A program made the position numbers and the translations under genes. Source: Flavobacterium defluvii (lineage in GTDB: Bacteria; Bacteroidota; Bacteroidia; Flavobacteriales; Flavobacteriaceae). Taken from it: 64,000 nt of DNA. Positions within the stretch are counted from its first letter, which is position 1. Every line of letters starts with the position of its first letter. The DNA is taken from contig NZ_FQWC01000002.1 in the NCBI RefSeq assembly GCF_900129555.1, positions 434,001-498,000 on the forward strand, written 5' to 3'. This document shows, piece after piece, positions 1 through 9,445 of this stretch. The notes below the pieces were generated by a model. The model was not told the DNA's origin. It searched no databases and worked only from the letters and a program-made list of their open reading frames with translations.

Positions 1-176
1 TAGTACTTAATTGTACATATTTTGAATCAAGTTTAAAATTATAAAAATTAATTTTGATTTGTTTTTTCCTTTTTTGAATGAGCTAACATTAAAATCATTT
101 GAGTTAATTTTCATTGATTTTAATAGTGAAATTTGAATTAACAAAGATTACACGACTAATCTCAAAATAATGCACC

Positions 177-515
177 ATGAAAAAGGAACAAAAACACGAA
201 ACCGACTATATAAAGAAATATCAGGACGAAGGCTATACAAAAAATTATTTATTTGAAAATGGCTGCCTGATAGATTCGGATACAAAATATGCATATCAAC
301 CCGACGAAATCTATATTGTAGCCCATCATCGTTATGAAGGAATGAGCGATCCGGATGATATGTCAATTTTATACATTATCGAAACAAAAGATCAACAAAA
401 AGGAACTCATCTATTAGGATATGGTCCTACAGCAGATCTTGAAGAAGCAGAATTCTTTAAAGATATTCCGAAAAAGAACTATTCAAAAAATGCAGATATT
501 AGCGAACTTACCTAA
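177..515 (+). CDS. Small conserved hypothetical protein (family often mislabelled as phosphoribosylpyrophosphate synthetase)
   Basis: A 112-residue soluble protein without signal peptide or membrane segment. The middle contains RYEGMSDPDDMSILYIIE, which I recognise from a small Bacteroidota family of about 100 residues whose members often carry the name phosphoribosylpyrophosphate synthetase in databases. The protein is far too short for that enzyme and shows neither a PRPP loop nor an ATP site, so that name should not be copied. It is strongly acidic at its C-terminus. A hairpin with a T-tract follows about 35 bases after the stop, so it is probably monocistronic. Function unknown; that it is a real gene is likely, from the family resemblance and clean open frame. 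Confidence 0.75.
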   Translation: MKKEQKHETDYIKKYQDEGYTKNYLFENGCLIDSDTKYAYQPDEIYIVAHHRYEGMSDPDDMSILYIIETKDQQKGTHLLGYGPTADLEEAEFFKDIPKKNYSKNADISELT

Positions 516-551
516 AATAAAATAGATAAGTATTTTTATTTTGCTGAGGAG

Positions 552-595
552 CAGTTGTTCCAGATTTATTCTGGAGCAGCTGTTTTTTCTTTTTT
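552..595 (+). terminator. Rho-independent terminator
   Basis: Imperfect inverted repeat (CAGTTGTTCCAGA at 552-564 against TCTGGAGCAGCTG at 570-582) followed by a T-rich run. It ends the small gene at 177-515. Confidence 0.7.
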
Positions 596-600
596 AGGTG

Positions 601-690
601 CTAAGGTTCTGAGGTGCGAAGATGCTAAGTCTTTTTAATCTGTATACATAAACCTTAGAACCTTAGTATCTGAGCATCTTAGAACCTTAG
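601..690. repeat. Inverted intergenic repeat of the AAGGTTCTAAG type
   Basis: Arms at 601-629 and 662-690 pair imperfectly over 29 bases and are built from CTAAGGTTCT-like words. Partial copies of the same family occur at about 2070-2110 and 18355-18392. No coding capacity; a hairpin-forming interspersed repeat. Confidence 0.6.
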
Positions 691-837
691 TATAAAAATT
701 ATGAAATTTCTGATTGAAATTGTATAAGGTTTTGATTTGTAATTAGTACGAAATTTGGATTATAGAAAATGAAGAAAAACCAAAAGGTTATTTTGTACGT
801 AAATAAATACAAATTACTTTCTAAAAACCAAAGCAAA

Positions 838-1632
838 ATGAAAAAACTTTACATAAATACTGGAGGATTTGATGCCGTTTTTAATGATCTAAAAGATAGT
901 TTTAGCGGCGAATTAACAGCCAAAGACAATGAATATAATTTGGAAATAAAATCAAAATGGACTAGAGGTTCTATAAAAGGAACCCGCTTTGATGACAAAG
1001 TTTTGTTTATGCATTTTGATCTTGAATTTCATCAGGAAGTGAGTTTAAGTATCGAATCATTTAAAACGGCACCTGTATTTTTTGTTTATTGCGAAAACGG
1101 AAATGTAAGCCACAGTTTTGGGGCAAATGGCGAAAAAAAGCTTTTGAGCAAAAACCAATCGGCAGTTTTGAGCAATTCTTCAGTCATAAATAGCGTCTTA
1201 TATTTTGAAAGTCATAAACGCATTCAGTTTACTTTATTAGGAATGCCAACAATCGAAAATAAAAATTCTGAATTAGCTTCGCAGGTAAAACAACGCTTTA
1301 CAAACGATTCTGGAAATTATATTTATGTTGGAAAAGGAAATTCCAGAATTTCAGAAAAAATAAATGAATTTAAAACAGTGCCGCAAACCGGAATTGTTGG
1401 TACGCTTCTTAAAAAAAGCATATTAAAAAATATTGTTGAGATAGAAGTAGAGCAGCATAGTTTTAATTACTTAAAAACATTTGATCCTGTTGTAAATCTT
1501 GCAATGAAACCAATTAATGAAATTAAACGAATTTCGGCTATGAATTTTTCTGAAATCCTGGCTGCAGCGAGACATTTTAGAGCAAAATACCATTTTTCAT
1601 TTAAACCATACAATCAAAAATTAGCTAGCTAA
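838..1632 (+). CDS. Hypothetical protein, possible AraC-type sensor domain without a clear HTH
   Basis: About 264 residues from the ATG at 838; an upstream in-frame ATG at 769 would add 23 residues (rich in Lys/Asn) and cannot be excluded. I prefer 838 because the protein then begins MKKLYINTGGF, a typical compact start. The first 150 residues resemble the cupin-like ligand-binding half of flavobacterial AraC regulators (SIESFKTAPVFFVYC followed by a SHSFGANGEKK stretch). The C-terminal 80 residues do not show a convincing double helix-turn-helix. It may be a degenerate regulator or a sensor-only protein. Followed by a strong terminator, so a single-gene unit. Assignment is weak. Confidence 0.55.
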   Translation: MKKLYINTGGFDAVFNDLKDSFSGELTAKDNEYNLEIKSKWTRGSIKGTRFDDKVLFMHFDLEFHQEVSLSIESFKTAPVFFVYCENGNVSHSFGANGEKKLLSKNQSAVLSNSSVINSVLYFESHKRIQFTLLGMPTIENKNSELASQVKQRFTNDSGNYIYVGKGNSRISEKINEFKTVPQTGIVGTLLKKSILKNIVEIEVEQHSFNYLKTFDPVVNLAMKPINEIKRISAMNFSEILAAARHFRAKYHFSFKPYNQKLAS

Positions 1633-1660
1633 GAAGCATTATATATTAACTACTATTACG

Positions 1661-1695
1661 AAAAAAACAGCTTTTCCTAAAGAAGCTGTTTTTTT
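1661..1695 (+). terminator. Rho-independent terminator
   Basis: AAACAGCTT and AAGCTGTTT arms with a nine-base loop, A-tract before and T-tract after, 30 bases beyond the stop at 1632. The symmetric flanks mean it may work in both directions. Confidence 0.75.
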
Positions 1696-1804
1696 ATTTT
1701 AAGCTGCTGGGATTTATGGTTCACAGATTCTCTTTCACCTTGGTTTTTATAAAAGAACGGTCTAATAAATCTCAAAATCTCAGAACCTTAACACCTCCAA
1801 AAAA

Positions 1805-2065
1805 TCATTCTTTTTCATAATAAATAATAAAATAAACCATAATTAGATTTAGACATAGTGAAACGCTATTGGTGACTATGATGGCAAGATCCTTTTTTAG
1901 AATCCCGTAAACAATCCAAACTGCGATACCAAAAGTCAGGATACTAAAGGTTTTAAGCGAAATATCTTTTACTTTTTTACTTTTCCAGACTTTCGCAATC
2001 TGCGGAATTGTCGATATCGTAATGCAGGTTCCCGCAAATAATCCTATGATGTCGATGTAATTCAT
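1805..2065 (-). CDS. SemiSWEET-family (PQ-loop) small transporter
   Basis: An 86-residue protein with three hydrophobic helices (about residues 5-22, 36-55 and 62-81). The first helix carries the PQ motif in TISTIPQIAKVWKSK, with the basic residues that typically follow. This is the layout of bacterial SemiSWEETs, which pair as homodimers to move sugars across the inner membrane. Length and motif match the family well; substrate cannot be read from sequence. It lies alone between a terminator and the SDR pseudogene, followed by AAGGTTCTAAG-type repeat text on its 5' side (2070-2110). Confidence 0.85.
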   Translation of the reverse strand: MNYIDIIGLFAGTCITISTIPQIAKVWKSKKVKDISLKTFSILTFGIAVWIVYGILKKDLAIIVTNSVSLCLNLIMVYFIIYYEKE

Positions 2066-2135
2066 TTTTTATAAGGTTCTAAGGTTATGAGAGGGTAAGG
2101 ACTAAGTTTTTTTTTCAATACAAATACTAAAAAAC

Positions 2136-2983
2136 TCAGCCGCCCACTAATTCTCCACCGTTTATATGAATAAATTGCCCGGTAATATAGCTGCTGTCTT
2201 CGCAAGCAAGGAAAACATAAGCAGGGCCAACTTCTGATGGCTGTCCGGCTCTTTCCATCGGGTTATCTTTTCCGAAATCTGAAACTTTATCAAAACTCGC
2301 TACAATCAAAGGTGTCCATATTGGTCCGGGTGCAACACCGTTTACCCTGATTTTTCTTTTGGCAAGCATAGACGACAAAGACCTTGTAAAACTAACAATT
2401 GCGCCTTTTGTACTTGCATAATCTGCGAGATGTTCACTTCCGCGGTAAGCTGTTACAGAGCTTGTGTTTATAATAGCATCGCCTTCATTTAAGTACGGAA
2501 GTGCCGCTTTTGTAATATAGAAATACGGATAAATATTGGTTTCAAATGTTTTATGCAATTGTGATGCGGTAATTTTTTCCAATTCAGATTGTGGAAATTG
2601 TACAGCAGCATTATTTACTAAAACATTTATAGTTTTAAAAGTTGTGATGCATTTTTTAACTGCAGTTTTACAGAATTTTCATCTGTTAAATCACCACTTA
2701 TAAGGAGACATTGCTGACCTTCTTTTTCAATAAGGGCTTTGGTTTCCTTGGCATCTTTATCTTCTTTTAGATACACAATTGCAATATTGGCGCCTTCACG
2801 TGCAAAATGTACAGCAGCACTTCGGCCAATTCCGCTGTCACCACCAGTTATAAAAGCCGTTTTGCCCAAAAGCTTTCCGCTTCCGGTATAGTTTTCTCTT
2901 ATAATTTCTGGTTCGGGATTCATTTTATGTTCGTTTCCCGGAAGTTCTTGTTTCTGCTCCGGAAATGTTTTAGGTTTTTTCAT
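2136..2983 (-). pseudogene. Short-chain dehydrogenase/reductase (YghA-like), single frameshift
   Basis: The frame starting at 2983 encodes the N-terminal half of a classical SDR: PEQKQELPGNEHKM leader, then the cofactor motif ITGGDSGIGR. It stops at about 2627 after a run of nonsense residues. The other frame resumes with TINVLVNNAA and contains NTSSVTAY, the catalytic YASTK and APGPIWTP, ending at 2136. Together they make about 282 residues, the normal length for this general-stress oxidoreductase family. The frames join if one T is added to the TTTT run at 2666-2669 on the + strand (one A in the coding strand). All catalytic motifs are intact, so this is either a very recent inactivation, phase variation at a homopolymer, or a sequencing error. 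Confidence 0.8.
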
Positions 2984-3356
2984 AACAAGTAATTTATAAT
3001 ATTGATTTTAATACTAAAATTACTTTATCAAAAAAGGAAATAAAGACTGTAATAAATTTTAGATTGCCTCAATAAAATTGAAAAGAAAGAAAAAAGCTAT
3101 ATTTTGTTTTGTCGTATTTTAAATTCTTCCTTTTTTAATTTGTTGATTTTCATAAATTCAATCAGATTTTATAACACGACATGGGAATTATGTAACGATT
3201 TCTATTTTGAATACAATAGCATTGCATCTTAATTCTATAAATTTGAAAGTTTGACCAACTTTTGTTTTAAATAATTTTTGAAGTTTGAAATAAGATTATC
3301 TACCTAACCATGAACCAATTTTTTTTAGTAAATAACGCTTTATTCCCCATAACAGC
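2984..3356. other. 373-base intergenic region between divergent genes
   Basis: AT-rich spacer between the start of the SDR gene (minus) and the signalling block (plus). It must hold both promoters but I see no perfect TAnnTTTG pair. A short frame starting at 3310 and running into the receiver gene is described under findings. No RNA gene or mobile element seen. Confidence 0.5.
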
Positions 3357-4571
3357 ATGGTATTAATTGTCGATGACATTAAGGCAAATATTATTGCTTT
3401 AAAGAAAACATTAGAACTGCATGATATTGAAGTCGATACAGCAGAATCTGGTGAAGAGGCCCTGAAAAAAATATTAAAGACTACGTATTGTCTTATTATA
3501 ATGGATGTTCAGATGCCCGGACTTGACGGTTTTGAAGTTGTTAAAATCCTTTCGGGAAACCAGCGAACAAAAGATATTCCTGTAATTTTTCTTTCGGCTT
3601 TAAATATTGAAAAAAAATACATTTTTAAAGGATACGAAACCGGTGCAGTAGAATATATCACAAAGCCTGTCGATACTGATTTGCTGATGCTGAAGGTAAA
3701 AACATTCCTTAAAATTTACGAACAGCAAAACGAATTAAAAGTTACCAAAGAACTTCTTTCTAAAGAAATTAAAATTAGAAAAGAAGCACAGGATAATCTC
3801 GAAATTAAAATCGCAGAAAGAACCAAAGAACTGGTTTTGAAAAACGAAGAATTGGAGATGAAAAACCACGAGTTACAGCAGTTTGCCTGGGTGGTTTCGC
3901 ACGATTTGAATGAACCAATACGCAAAATCCAGATATTTATTAAAATAATTAAAGAGCTTTACTTAAAAGATGACGAAAAAGGAATTGATTATGTAGACAG
4001 AACAATAAAATCTGCAGAAAGAATGCAGACACTTATTACAGATCTTCTGGCTTATTCACGTTTATCGGCGCAGGTTAAACCTGAAATTACCGATTTGAAT
4101 ATTGTTTTACAGGAAGTTCTTTCGGATTTTGATTATTTAATTGAAAGAAAAAATGCCATTGTAAAAACTACAGAACTTCCCACAATAGACAGTATACCGA
4201 GCCAGCTTAGGCAGGTTTTTCAGAATTTAATTGGAAATGCGCTTAAGTTTTCTGGTGCCAGTGAGCAGCCGGTAATCGAAATTACATCTGAATTAATTGT
4301 CGAAAAATCTTTTGACAGTCCAACTTCTCCGGAAGGCAAATACTGCAGGATTATTGTAAAAGATAACGGAATTGGTTTTGATGAAATTTATCTGGACAGA
4401 ATCTTTATCATTTTCCAAAGTTTAAATGACAGGCAGACTTATGAAGGAACCGGAATTGGCCTGGCAATCGCCAAAAAAATCATCGAAAAACACAACGGAT
4501 TAATCACCGCCAAAAGTGAAGTAGGTAAAGGTGCTAGTTTTATTATTGTTCTTCCCTTAAAATACGAATAA
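3357..4571 (+). CDS. Response-regulator receiver fused to histidine kinase
   Basis: A 404-residue soluble protein. Residues 1-115 form a receiver domain beginning VLIVDD with phospho-acceptor Asp50 in IIMDVQMPGLDG and the conserved Lys in EYITKPVD. A coiled coil (about 118-175) leads into a histidine kinase: H-box VVSHDLNEP with His182, N-box NLIGNALKFS, G1 DNGIGFDE and G2 GTGIGLAIAKK. The order receiver-then-kinase suggests it takes phosphate from an upstream kinase and relays it. It ends 15 bases before the large hybrid kinase, so they are co-transcribed. The start at 3357 leaves almost no residues ahead of the first beta strand; upstream text in another frame hints at a missing base (see findings). 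Confidence 0.9.
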   Translation: MVLIVDDIKANIIALKKTLELHDIEVDTAESGEEALKKILKTTYCLIIMDVQMPGLDGFEVVKILSGNQRTKDIPVIFLSALNIEKKYIFKGYETGAVEYITKPVDTDLLMLKVKTFLKIYEQQNELKVTKELLSKEIKIRKEAQDNLEIKIAERTKELVLKNEELEMKNHELQQFAWVVSHDLNEPIRKIQIFIKIIKELYLKDDEKGIDYVDRTIKSAERMQTLITDLLAYSRLSAQVKPEITDLNIVLQEVLSDFDYLIERKNAIVKTTELPTIDSIPSQLRQVFQNLIGNALKFSGASEQPVIEITSELIVEKSFDSPTSPEGKYCRIIVKDNGIGFDEIYLDRIFIIFQSLNDRQTYEGTGIGLAIAKKIIEKHNGLITAKSEVGKGASFIIVLPLKYE

Positions 4572-4586
4572 ATACAAATTAAAAAT

Positions 4587-7500
4587 ATGAATGGTAACTT
4601 TAAAAGAAATCTGCTAATTAGTTCATTAGTTTCATTATTAGTGCTGACAATTAGTTCTGTTGCTTCCTTTATCAGCATTAAAAGCTTATTAAACAGTAAT
4701 TTTTGGGTAAATCATACTCAGGATGTTATTTATAATTTAAATGAAGGTTCGGCTATTATAACAGAAGCCCAAACCAGCATGCGGGGGTATCTTTTAACCG
4801 GAGATGAACAATTTGCAGACCGATTTAATGAGTCTGAAGCAAGATCAAATAACTATTTTGAAAAGCTTGAAGAACTTACAATTGATAACCCTTCGCAGCA
4901 AAAGCTTTTAACAGAGTTAACTGCCAAGCGTTCTGCTTTCTTTAAATACCTTAATAATCAAATCGTAAAAAAGCGTTTAAGCAAGGAAACTTTAATCTTC
5001 GACCTAAATGAAGGAAGATTAATGATGAACGACATGCGTGCACTTATTAAAAGAATAGAAAATACAGAACAAAAACTTTTGCAGGAGCGCAACGAAAATT
5101 CTGAACGTTACGGAACGTATAGTTTGATTTTAATTATTGTTGCTTTTATTATTGCTTTTATTATTTCGATAGTTTTCTTAATTCGTATTTTAAAAGATTA
5201 TAACGAGCGTTCTGCACTGCAGAGAGAGCTGGAGAAAAAAGATATAGAAACTGCACAGAGAATCGAAGCTATCAGTACGATTGCAAATAATATTTCAAAA
5301 GGAAACTATGACATTCGTGTAGATGATACAAAAGCCGATGCACTTGGAAGCGTAGGAGAATCGTTAAATATAATGGGAGTTTCTCTCAAAAATTCTTTTG
5401 AGCTGCTTTCGCAGAAAGAATGGCTTCAAACAGGAATTGCTGAGTTAAATAATGTAATGCTTGGCGATAAAGCTTTGCAGAAATTATCAAAAGATGTTAT
5501 CGAATTCTTGTGCCAGTATACAAACAGCAGCGCCGGAGTTTTTTATATTATTGAAGAAAATGAACTTATTTCTTCGGGAGGATATAGCTATATACCGAAC
5601 AAAAACCGCGAAAGAATCCAAAAAGGCGAAGGTTTAATAGGTCAGGCAATTGCATCTGGAAAATTATTAGAATTAAAATCATTATCTCCGGATGATATTC
5701 AGATTAATTATGCTTTAGGCCAGGTAAAACCTACTCATATCGTGGCTTTTCCATTAATTGATAACCGAATTGAAGGTGCAATTGAATTGGCAAGTATTTA
5801 TGGATTTTCTGAACTGCATCTTGAATTTCTAAAAACTGTTGGAAATAATATCGGAATTGCAGTTAAATCTACTCAAAACCGTAAACGAGTAATGGAACTG
5901 CTGGAAGAAACTAAATCGCAGTCTGAAGAACTTCAGCAGCAGCATAGCGAACTGGAAGCCATTAATGCCGAATTAGAAGCACAGACTGAAAAACTGCAGG
6001 CTTCTGAAGAAGAATTGAGAGTGCAGCAGGAAGAATTGGAGCAAACCAATGAAGAACTTTCTGAAAGAAGTGTTTTACTGGAAGAAAAAAATAATGAAAT
6101 CCAGAAAAAATCCGAAGCTCTGGAATTAACAACACGTTACAAATCAGAGTTTTTGGCAAATATGTCGCATGAATTAAGAACGCCTCTCAACTCGATTTTG
6201 CTTTTAAGCCGATTGTTATCTGAAAACAACAATAAAAGCATGAACAATGAAGAAGTTGAGTTTGCCAAAGTGATTCAGAGTTCCGGAAACAGTTTATTAG
6301 GATTAATCGATGAAATTCTGGATTTATCTAAAATTGAAGCCGGAAAAATGGAGTTGGAATTCCTTGATATTTCGACAAAAGAAATCACAGATACACTTTG
6401 GAATCTCTTTAATTTAGTTGCAAAAGAAAAAGGAATTGAGTTTGAAATAATTTCTAAAGAAGCGCCAATTGTTATTAAAACTGACAAAATGCGTTTAGAA
6501 CAAATTTTGAAAAACCTGATTTCTAATGCTATTAAATTTACAGAAAAAGGAAAAGTTACACTTGAAATCAAAGTTAATACCGATGATGATAAAATTATTT
6601 GCTTTATTGTAAAAGATACCGGAATCGGAATTCCGTTAGAAAAACAGCCGCTTGTTTTTGAAGCATTTCAACAAGCCGACGGTTCTACAAAACGTAAATA
6701 TGGCGGAACTGGTTTAGGACTTTCAATAAGCAGGGAACTTGCAAAATTACTTAGAGGAGAAATTATCCTGCATAGTAAAGTAAACGAAGGAAGTACCTTT
6801 ACATTATGTCTTCCTGTATTTGGTTCAATTAGTCAAAAAGTAAGTATTGATAAAATTCCTCCTACAGATTTTGTCGAAATAGAATCTGAAACCGAAACAA
6901 CAGAACCATCAAAAAGATACATAAGTCCGGTAATTCCAGATGAAATTGATGACGACAGAAGCATTGTAAAAGAGGGCGATAAAGTAATTTTAATTGTTGA
7001 AGACGATATTAATTTTGCAAAATCACTTTTATCATTTACCCGTCAAAAAGGTTATAAAGGAATCGTTGCAGTGCGAGGTGATTATGCATTAAACTTTACA
7101 CTGCTTTATAAACCGGTTGGAGTTTTATTAGACATAGAACTTCCTGTAAAAAGCGGATGGGAAGTTCTTGAAGAACTAAAAAACCACAACGAAACCAAAC
7201 ATATTCCGGTTCATATAATGTCTTCTCATAAATTAAAGCAGGAAAGTTTATTAAAAGGAGCTGTAGATTTCTTAGACAAACCGGTAGCATTTGATAAAAT
7301 TCCGGATGTATTTTTACGAATAGAGCACATTATCAATAAAGAAGCTCAAAAAGTTTTAATTATCGAGGACAACCCGAAACATGCAAAAGCGCTGGCATAT
7401 TTCTTAGAAACGTACAATATCAATTCTGAAATAAAAAGCGAAGTTTCGGAAGGAATTCAGGCATTAAACAAAACAGAAGTTGACTGCGTAATTCTTGATA

Positions 7501-8159
7501 TGGGAATTCCGGACAAACAAGCGTACCAGATTCTTGACGGAGTAAAGAAAAATCCGGGATTAGAAAAACTTCCGGTAATTGTCTTTACAGGAAAAAGTCT
7601 TTCGCTAAAAGAAGAAGTAAAAATTAAGAAATATGCCGATTCAATTATTGTAAAAACAGCGCATTCATACCAAAGAATGTTAGACGAGGTTTCGCTGTTT
7701 CTGCATTTAGTTGAAGACAAAAAAGAAGGAAAAGACAAAAAAGACGGACATAAAAAGCTAAATTTACTAAATAATATCCTGCACGATAAAAAAGTGCTTA
7801 TTGTTGATGATGACGTTCGTAATATTTATTCGCTTACAAAAGCTTTAGAAGTTTTTAAAATGTCAATCATTACTGCTTTTGACGGAAATGACGCTATTAA
7901 AGTTTTAGATGAAAACCCGGATACCGATATTGTTTTGTTAGACATGATGATGCCGCACATGGACGGTTATGAAACAGCCGAAAAAATACGAGCCAATCCT
8001 AAGTTTTTAAACTTACCTCTCATTGCCGTAACAGCAAAAGCCATGACGGGTGATAGAGAAAAATGTATAAAAGCCGGAGCATCAGATTATATTACAAAAC
8101 CGGTAGATGTAGACCAGCTGTTGTCGCTGCTTCGAGTTTGGCTTTATGATAAGGTTTAA
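4587..8159 (+). CDS. Membrane hybrid histidine kinase with CHASE3-like sensor, GAF and three receivers
   Basis: A 1,190-residue protein. Membrane helices at about residues 8-32 and 176-200 bracket a helical extracytoplasmic domain with TSMRGYLLTGDEQF, typical of CHASE3. A HAMP region (200-270), a GAF-like domain (285-430) and a long Gln/Glu-rich coiled coil (430-520) follow. The kinase core has MSHELRTPLN (His528), NLISNAIKFTE, DTGIGIP and GTGLGLSIS. Three receiver domains then start at about 800, 922 and 1069, with acceptor motifs VLLDIELP, VILDMGIPD and VLLDMMMPHMDGY. The second receiver is divergent around its acceptor. Such multi-receiver kinases are common as phosphorelay hubs in environmental Bacteroidota and Proteobacteria. 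It sits between the receiver-kinase and a lone receiver that resembles its third receiver. Confidence 0.93.
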   Translation: MNGNFKRNLLISSLVSLLVLTISSVASFISIKSLLNSNFWVNHTQDVIYNLNEGSAIITEAQTSMRGYLLTGDEQFADRFNESEARSNNYFEKLEELTIDNPSQQKLLTELTAKRSAFFKYLNNQIVKKRLSKETLIFDLNEGRLMMNDMRALIKRIENTEQKLLQERNENSERYGTYSLILIIVAFIIAFIISIVFLIRILKDYNERSALQRELEKKDIETAQRIEAISTIANNISKGNYDIRVDDTKADALGSVGESLNIMGVSLKNSFELLSQKEWLQTGIAELNNVMLGDKALQKLSKDVIEFLCQYTNSSAGVFYIIEENELISSGGYSYIPNKNRERIQKGEGLIGQAIASGKLLELKSLSPDDIQINYALGQVKPTHIVAFPLIDNRIEGAIELASIYGFSELHLEFLKTVGNNIGIAVKSTQNRKRVMELLEETKSQSEELQQQHSELEAINAELEAQTEKLQASEEELRVQQEELEQTNEELSERSVLLEEKNNEIQKKSEALELTTRYKSEFLANMSHELRTPLNSILLLSRLLSENNNKSMNNEEVEFAKVIQSSGNSLLGLIDEILDLSKIEAGKMELEFLDISTKEITDTLWNLFNLVAKEKGIEFEIISKEAPIVIKTDKMRLEQILKNLISNAIKFTEKGKVTLEIKVNTDDDKIICFIVKDTGIGIPLEKQPLVFEAFQQADGSTKRKYGGTGLGLSISRELAKLLRGEIILHSKVNEGSTFTLCLPVFGSISQKVSIDKIPPTDFVEIESETETTEPSKRYISPVIPDEIDDDRSIVKEGDKVILIVEDDINFAKSLLSFTRQKGYKGIVAVRGDYALNFTLLYKPVGVLLDIELPVKSGWEVLEELKNHNETKHIPVHIMSSHKLKQESLLKGAVDFLDKPVAFDKIPDVFLRIEHIINKEAQKVLIIEDNPKHAKALAYFLETYNINSEIKSEVSEGIQALNKTEVDCVILDMGIPDKQAYQILDGVKKNPGLEKLPVIVFTGKSLSLKEEVKIKKYADSIIVKTAHSYQRMLDEVSLFLHLVEDKKEGKDKKDGHKKLNLLNNILHDKKVLIVDDDVRNIYSLTKALEVFKMSIITAFDGNDAIKVLDENPDTDIVLLDMMMPHMDGYETAEKIRANPKFLNLPLIAVTAKAMTGDREKCIKAGASDYITKPVDVDQLLSLLRVWLYDKV

Positions 8160-8263
8160 TAGTACTGACAAAAAATAAAAAATAGCTTAGCCGGAAGATT
8201 CAAAGATTAAAGTTTTAATTATTTAACAATTGGAATCTGAGGCAAAAAAACATATAAAACAAT

Positions 8264-8629
8264 ATGAGTAATAAACGACTTTTAATTGTAGATGACGATT
8301 CCAGAAATATATTCGCATTAGTACATACACTCCGTGTCAGATCATACGATTGTTTGTCCTGTACAAGTGCCGAAGAAGCTTTAAAACTTTTAAAATCTGA
8401 CGAAAAAATTGATGCAGTTTTACTAGATATGATGATGCCGGAAATGGATGGTTATGAGGCAATTCCATTAATAAAAGCGATTCCGTCAAGAAAATCGACT
8501 TTTGTTATAGCGCTTACAGCCCAGGCAATGGCAGGCGATAAAGAAAAATGTTTAGAAGCCGGAGCAGACGAATATATTTCTAAACCGGTAGATGTTGATA
8601 AGTTACTGCTTATTTTAAGCAAAATTTAA
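8264..8629 (+). CDS. Single-domain response regulator (receiver only)
   Basis: A 121-residue receiver with no output domain. It opens LLIVDDDSRNIF, has acceptor Asp55 in VLLDMMMPEMDGYE, the Thr in IALTAQAMAGD and Lys in YISKPVDVD. It closely resembles the third receiver of the hybrid kinase just upstream (VDDDVRNIY, LLDMMMPHMDGY, VTAKAMTGDREKC), suggesting duplication of that domain into a free-standing relay protein. Six bases separate its stop from cheR, so they are translationally coupled. Confidence 0.93.
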   Translation: MSNKRLLIVDDDSRNIFALVHTLRVRSYDCLSCTSAEEALKLLKSDEKIDAVLLDMMMPEMDGYEAIPLIKAIPSRKSTFVIALTAQAMAGDKEKCLEAGADEYISKPVDVDKLLLILSKI

Positions 8630-8635
8630 TGAATT

Positions 8636-9445
8636 ATGATTGAGGATATTGAGCTGGAAACACTTATCAATGAAGTTTATGAATATTACGGTTTCGATTT
8701 TGGAAGTTATTCGAGAGCATCACTAAAAAGACGTGTATACAGAGTTTATCAGCTAGACGGATTTACTCATTTTCATGACTTTCTTTCAAAAGTGCGAACA
8801 GACCCTGAATATTATAAAAGAATGGTCGACGAAATAACGGTAAATGTTACCGAGATGTTTCGCGACCCATCATTTTATAACATTTTACGAAAAGAAATAT
8901 TACCATTATTGGGCACAAAACCTTTTATAAGGTTATGGCATGCGGGCTGTTCTACAGGCGAAGAAGTGTATTCTATGGCCATAATGCTAAAAGAAGCCGG
9001 ATTACTGCATAAATCTCTCATTTATGCAACAGATATTAATGCAACCGTACTGGAAACGGCAAAAAAAGGTATTTTCCCGCTGAAAATGATGAAAGAATAT
9101 TCACAAAATTATCGTGATGCAGGCGGTCAGGAAGACTTTTCACGTTATTATACTGCCAATTACGGCATTGCAAAATTTAATGATGAACTGTCGCAGAAAA
9201 TGGTGTATTCGCAGCATAATCTTGTTTCTGACACATCATTTAATGAATTTGATATGATTTTGTGCCGCAATGTTTTGATCTATTTTGATAATGAACTTCA
9301 AAAAAGAGTCATTAATTTATTTGATGAAAGTTTAGCTGTTTTAGGATTTTTGGCCTTAGGAACCAAAGAAACTATAAAATATTCTATTTCTCCGGGTAAA
9401 TACAAACAGTATGAAAAAGAGAAAATATGGAGGAAAATAAAATAA
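8636..9445 (+). CDS. cheR: CheR-type protein-glutamate methyltransferase
   Basis: A 269-residue SAM-dependent methyltransferase. The N-terminal helical CheR domain (about 1-75; GFDFGSYSRASLKRRVYR) precedes the catalytic domain with SAM-binding AGCSTGEEVYSMAI and the FDMILCRNVLIYFD motif. Canonical CheR methylates glutamates of chemoreceptors, but no chemoreceptor, CheA or CheW is encoded here. The likely target in this context is a kinase of the same block or an unlinked sensor; that is inference. Its end overlaps the cheB start by 19 bases, showing tight coupling. Confidence 0.92.
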   Translation: MIEDIELETLINEVYEYYGFDFGSYSRASLKRRVYRVYQLDGFTHFHDFLSKVRTDPEYYKRMVDEITVNVTEMFRDPSFYNILRKEILPLLGTKPFIRLWHAGCSTGEEVYSMAIMLKEAGLLHKSLIYATDINATVLETAKKGIFPLKMMKEYSQNYRDAGGQEDFSRYYTANYGIAKFNDELSQKMVYSQHNLVSDTSFNEFDMILCRNVLIYFDNELQKRVINLFDESLAVLGFLALGTKETIKYSISPGKYKQYEKEKIWRKIK

